Shown here one piece after another: positions 42,438-44,347 of a DNA stretch of 44,347 nucleotides. The DNA is from Bacteroidales bacterium. GTDB taxonomy: Bacteria; Bacteroidota; Bacteroidia; Bacteroidales; UBA1715. The DNA is taken from NCBI GenBank assembly GCA_017552705.1, contig JAFZOY010000117.1:1-44347 (forward strand). The letters are read 5' to 3'. The position numbers were made by a program, and so were the translations under genes. The stretch's first letter is position 1, and each line of letters opens with the position of its first letter. The notes beneath the pieces are model-generated. The model saw nothing but the letters and a program-made list of their open reading frames with translations, was not told the DNA's origin and did not search any database.

Positions 42438-42632
42438 TTATTCAGCAGCTTGTTGTTTTTCAACAAGTAACTTACCGTTATAGTAAAGATTACCTTCTAC
42501 TTCGTAAGCTGTGTGACGACGGTGAACAGTACCTGTAGTAGGACATTTGCTCAATGTTGGGATTACTGCATTGTCGTGTGTACGTCTTTTGTCTCTTCTT
42601 GTTTTTGAGACTTTTCGTTTAGGATGTGCCAT
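42438..42632 (-). CDS. rpmF: Ribosomal protein bL32, zinc-independent form
   Basis: The 64-aa protein starts MAHPKRKVSKTRRDKRRTHDNA, diagnostic of L32. The zinc ribbon is lost: only one Cys remains (SKCPTTGTVH), and the second pair is replaced by residues such as HRRHTAYEVEG. This C-minus pattern with CPTTG is known from other Bacteroidetes lineages. It is the only L32 in the window. It sits between yceD and plsX in the usual order. Confidence 0.96.
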   Translation of the reverse strand: MAHPKRKVSKTRRDKRRTHDNAVIPTLSKCPTTGTVHRRHTAYEVEGNLYYNGKLLVEKQQAAE

Positions 42633-42644
42633 CTTATTATTATT

Positions 42645-43169
42645 TTAATTTTTAAACATATTTTTTAATGAATCCCATCGAGGATCCGTTGTTTCTTGTT
42701 TTGTTTTCTTTTCAGACTGGCTCAGATATGCAACCACATCGGAGTTACAGTCTTTTTCGTTCGGATGAACTTTTTTCAATGGAATCGACAACATAATCAT
42801 TTCGTAAAAAATAGGCGAAAGACTGATTTCTGTTTCGTCGGGAGCGATTATCATCACATTTTCCGCATCTGCCAATTCATCATCTTTTTCGCCAACTTTC
42901 ACAATCAAATCCTGACTCATCTCTATTGGCAACGCGAACACATCCAAACATCTGTCGCACGCCACCGAAACGGTTCCTTTCAGTTGAACCGCAAGCGTGT
43001 GAAGGTTTTTCTGCTTCACAAAATGAACAGTGGCACGCACGTTGGCATCAAACACTCCATCCATTTTTTGTGCATCAATGAACTCTTTGCCAATTTCCAG
43101 CACTTCGTCGAACACCCCTTCTTTCAGCGACTGCAACGGAACTGTGTATATATCCTTCGTCCGACTCAT
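42645..43169 (-). CDS. DUF177 (YceD) protein
   Basis: The 174-aa protein has the YceD pattern: a beta-rich N-terminal half, VSVACDRCLDVFALPIEMSQDLIV in the middle, and a conserved late IDL-type turn replaced by ISLSPIFYEMIMLSIPLKKVHP. YceD is tied to 23S rRNA accumulation and is typically co-transcribed with rpmF, as here (12-bp gap). The Cys-x-x-Cys pair may bind metal. Confidence 0.9.
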   Translation of the reverse strand: MSRTKDIYTVPLQSLKEGVFDEVLEIGKEFIDAQKMDGVFDANVRATVHFVKQKNLHTLAVQLKGTVSVACDRCLDVFALPIEMSQDLIVKVGEKDDELADAENVMIIAPDETEISLSPIFYEMIMLSIPLKKVHPNEKDCNSDVVAYLSQSEKKTKQETTDPRWDSLKNMFKN

Positions 43170-43186
43170 ACTAAAAATTTAGCAGG

Positions 43187-43217
43187 CAAAAATAGGAAAA
43201 TTTTTACATTCCGCAAA
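43187..43217 (-). promoter_or_regulatory. Promoter of the yceD-rpmF-plsX operon
   Basis: On the minus strand, TTTG (43217-43214), a 19-bp spacer and TATTTTTG (43194-43187): full consensus. The leader is about 12 nt. Confidence 0.85.
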
Positions 43218-43246
43218 CATTTCACATTTTATTAACAAGAAGAACG

Positions 43247-43274
43247 AAAAAAAAGGACTCTCTCACGAGAATCC
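43247..43274 (-). terminator. Hairpin with T-run upstream of yceD
   Basis: On the minus strand, GGATTCTC-GTGA-GAGAGTCC (one mismatch) is followed by eight T. It could end transcripts coming from the ORF6N remnant and so insulate the yceD promoter. Confidence 0.65.
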
Positions 43275-43275
43275 C

Positions 43276-43313
43276 TTAATTACGCATTTCGCATTAAGCA
43301 TTACGCATTATTT
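43276..43313. repeat. 38-bp direct repeat, left copy
   Basis: The segment begins TTAATTACGCATTTCGC and ends ACGCATTATTT. It is identical over 38 bp, in the same orientation, to 43971-44008. Internal units are 7-9 bp CGCATT/GCATTA steps as in the hemW-side repeat. Confidence 0.95.
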
Positions 43314-43372
43314 CAACACCACCTACACCGTTTCTCCCTCAACATTCACAAAATACCAATTTTGCAGAGGTA

Positions 43373-43855
43373 TTATTTCTTCCGAACAACCTTATGTTTC
43401 AGTTTTAACATTGCAAAATTCAGTTCCAGTTCTGTTTCCGACTCCGTTGGATTGAGATCGTTGCCAAGAATGTCGGAAATGAGTTCGCCGCCTTTCTGCA
43501 TAAGCGATTTTTGTACGGTTTTATCCTCGGTTTGCGGCAATGCTGCCACTGTTCTGGCAAGTTCCCGAATTTTTACGAATGTTTCTATTATGCACAATGT
43601 TGTCTGCACTGCCTGTTCGCCTTTTAATATGGTTGCAAGCATATACAAACCTCGTTCTGTGAAGGCGACTGGCAATTTATGTTTACCGCCCCAACTTGAA
43701 GTCGAAAATTTCGTCTTCAAGTTATTCCATTCTTCCACTGTTAAATTCAGCAAATAACCTTCGGGAAACTTTTCTGGATTGTTTTTTACGGCTTCGTTGA
43801 TTCTTTTTGTTTCCACACCATACAGCGTAGCAACATCACCATCGAATTTCTTCTG
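43373..43855 (-). pseudogene. ORF6N-domain (antirepressor-like) gene cut at its 5' end
   Basis: The minus-strand frame reads KFDGDVATLYGVETKRINEAV, then FPEGYLLNLTVEEWNNLKTKFST, LPVAFTERGLYMLATILK and ELNFAMLKLKHKVVRKK, a typical ORF6N protein. The frame closes at a stop codon (43856-43858) just before the DxDVAxLYGV core, so the usual first 15-20 residues and ATG are missing. Directly there the sequence becomes GTTACTTTTTCTCTTGAAA, the repeat also seen at 23595. Only a GTG (43816) could start translation. I call it a remnant. Confidence 0.75.
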
Positions 43856-43873
43856 TTACTTTTTCTCTTGAAA
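43855..43873. repeat. Half copy of the GTTACTTTTTC repeat
   Basis: GTTACTTTTTCTCTTGAAA is identical to the left arm and loop at 23595-23613. The right arm is missing. It marks the break in the ORF6N gene. Confidence 0.85.
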
Positions 43874-43905
43874 TATAGAGCTACAATGCCTGCGGCTCGA
43901 ATATA

Positions 43906-43924
43906 AGCCACATGCAATGTGGCT
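43906..43924. repeat. AGCCACAT palindrome (REP-like)
   Basis: AGCCACAT (43906-43913), loop GCA, ATGTGGCT (43917-43924), flanked by CTACAA on the right. Confidence 0.8.
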
Positions 43925-43933
43925 CTACAACAC

Positions 43934-43961
43934 AAAAAAAGGCTGCCACACCGTGACAGCC
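43934..43961 (-). terminator. Terminator-like hairpin pointing left
   Basis: On the minus strand, GGCTGTCAC-GGT-GTGGCAGCC (one G-T pair) is followed by seven T. No minus-strand gene lies upstream of it in the window, so it may be a relic. Confidence 0.7.
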
Positions 43962-43970
43962 CTACACATT

Positions 43971-44008
43971 TTAATTACGCATTTCGCATTAAGCATTACG
44001 CATTATTT
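43971..44008. repeat. 38-bp direct repeat, right copy
   Basis: Identical to 43276-43313. The two copies bracket the ORF6N remnant and its palindromes. Confidence 0.95.
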
Positions 44009-44010
44009 TC

Positions 44011-44018
44011 TACCTTTG
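44011..44018 (+). promoter_or_regulatory. Possible -7 element of the 44026 gene
   Basis: TACCTTTG fits TAnnTTTG and ends 7 bp before the ATG, right after the direct repeat. No TTG box is seen, because that place is filled by the repeat. Confidence 0.45.
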
Positions 44019-44025
44019 CCGTATT

Positions 44026-44347
44026 ATGAATGAAGAAACAGCAACACCGTACCCAGAGCGTACGGAAGAATATAGTTTGCTCGTGTGCGAACCTGCAACC
44101 GAGTATGGAAAACCTATTGGTTATCAAGGTACTACAATCACCAACGCCTTGAAAGATTATTATGCGTTTACTACCAACCGTGAGAAAGTTGATGTGTTGA
44201 AATGGATTGTTGTGCAACCCGATTTTACCGAGTTACAACGGTTTTCTACGGCGGAGAACAAGATTTACACATTATACACAAACCAATATGACGAAATTCT
44301 AAAAACGGGCGAAATACCAAACAATCTGCAAATTGCGCAAAAATTTG
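44026..44347 (+). CDS. Partial hypothetical protein
   Basis: The frame starts at ATG 44026 with MNEETATPYPERTEEYSLLV and stays open to the window end (107 codons). It includes YQGTTITNALKDYYAF and VLKWIVVQPDFTELQRF. There is no signal peptide or recognised family; it looks like a soluble protein. The C-terminus lies outside the window. The ATG is very close to a -7-like element and to the 38-bp repeat. Confidence 0.6.
   Translation, partial: MNEETATPYPERTEEYSLLVCEPATEYGKPIGYQGTTITNALKDYYAFTTNREKVDVLKWIVVQPDFTELQRFSTAENKIYTLYTNQYDEILKTGEIPNNLQIAQKF

Noticed and set aside
43276..44008. CRISPR array
   Set aside because: There are only two 38-bp copies 657 bp apart, with coding remnants between them and no regular spacers or cas genes.

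Overview
The window looks like a chromosome segment of a Bacteroidetes bacterium, probably Bacteroidales from a fibre-rich gut or rumen. Several genes carry the Bacteroidetes-type promoter (TTG or TTTG, about 19-20 bp, then TAnnTTTG). Both large cellulase-like proteins end in type IX secretion sorting domains. Base composition is AT-rich. Core genes fit the phylum: meso-DAP dehydrogenase, MurC-like ligase, a C-minus ribosomal protein L32, and a sirtuin without zinc cysteines.

Layout. 1-2085 (minus): a partial membrane protein, a Fur-family regulator, and just upstream of fur a lipoprotein beta-glucanase of GH16. Its domain order matches the circularly permuted Fibrobacter succinogenes lichenase. 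2235-2927: a two-gene unit (49-aa ORF translationally coupled to a retropepsin-like protease) and a 14-codon remnant of a metallophosphoesterase. 3043-10738 (plus): ruvB, map, a four-helix-bundle gene in repeats, hemW, then an operon with rsmI, tatD, a glycosyltransferase and a methyltransferase. 10739-12024: a RhuM remnant and an intact RhuM/PLD-like fusion. 12172-15910: ddh (minus), then efp, a GAF/SpoIIE phosphatase and a sirtuin (plus). 15933-22069 (minus): sufS, S66 peptidase, mltG, a hydrolase and three other envelope-type genes in a compact run. 22168-26099: secreted proteins and a lipoprotein with strong promoters, a broken BRO-N gene, a HigBA-type toxin-antitoxin pair, and palindromic repeats. 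26100-26793 holds no gene but several long inverted repeats. 26794-38038 (minus): pgmB, a two-component system, two tandem GH8 glycanases, a Mur ligase and proA. 38191-41462 (plus): tRNA-Ser(UGA), a MORN-repeat protein and a flippase. 41475-43169 (minus): yceD-rpmF-plsX. 43276-44008: an ORF6N fragment between 38-bp direct repeats. 44026-end: a partial unknown gene.

How it works together: GH16 and GH8 enzymes plus beta-phosphoglucomutase suggest use of mixed-linkage beta-glucan, xylan or cellulose. Most of the rest is housekeeping (wall, translation, repair, lipid) interrupted by small accessory cassettes: phage-antirepressor-like genes, a toxin-antitoxin pair and a four-helix-bundle gene. These cassettes repeatedly sit beside the same few families of short palindromic or heptad repeats, and three of the antirepressor-like genes are broken.
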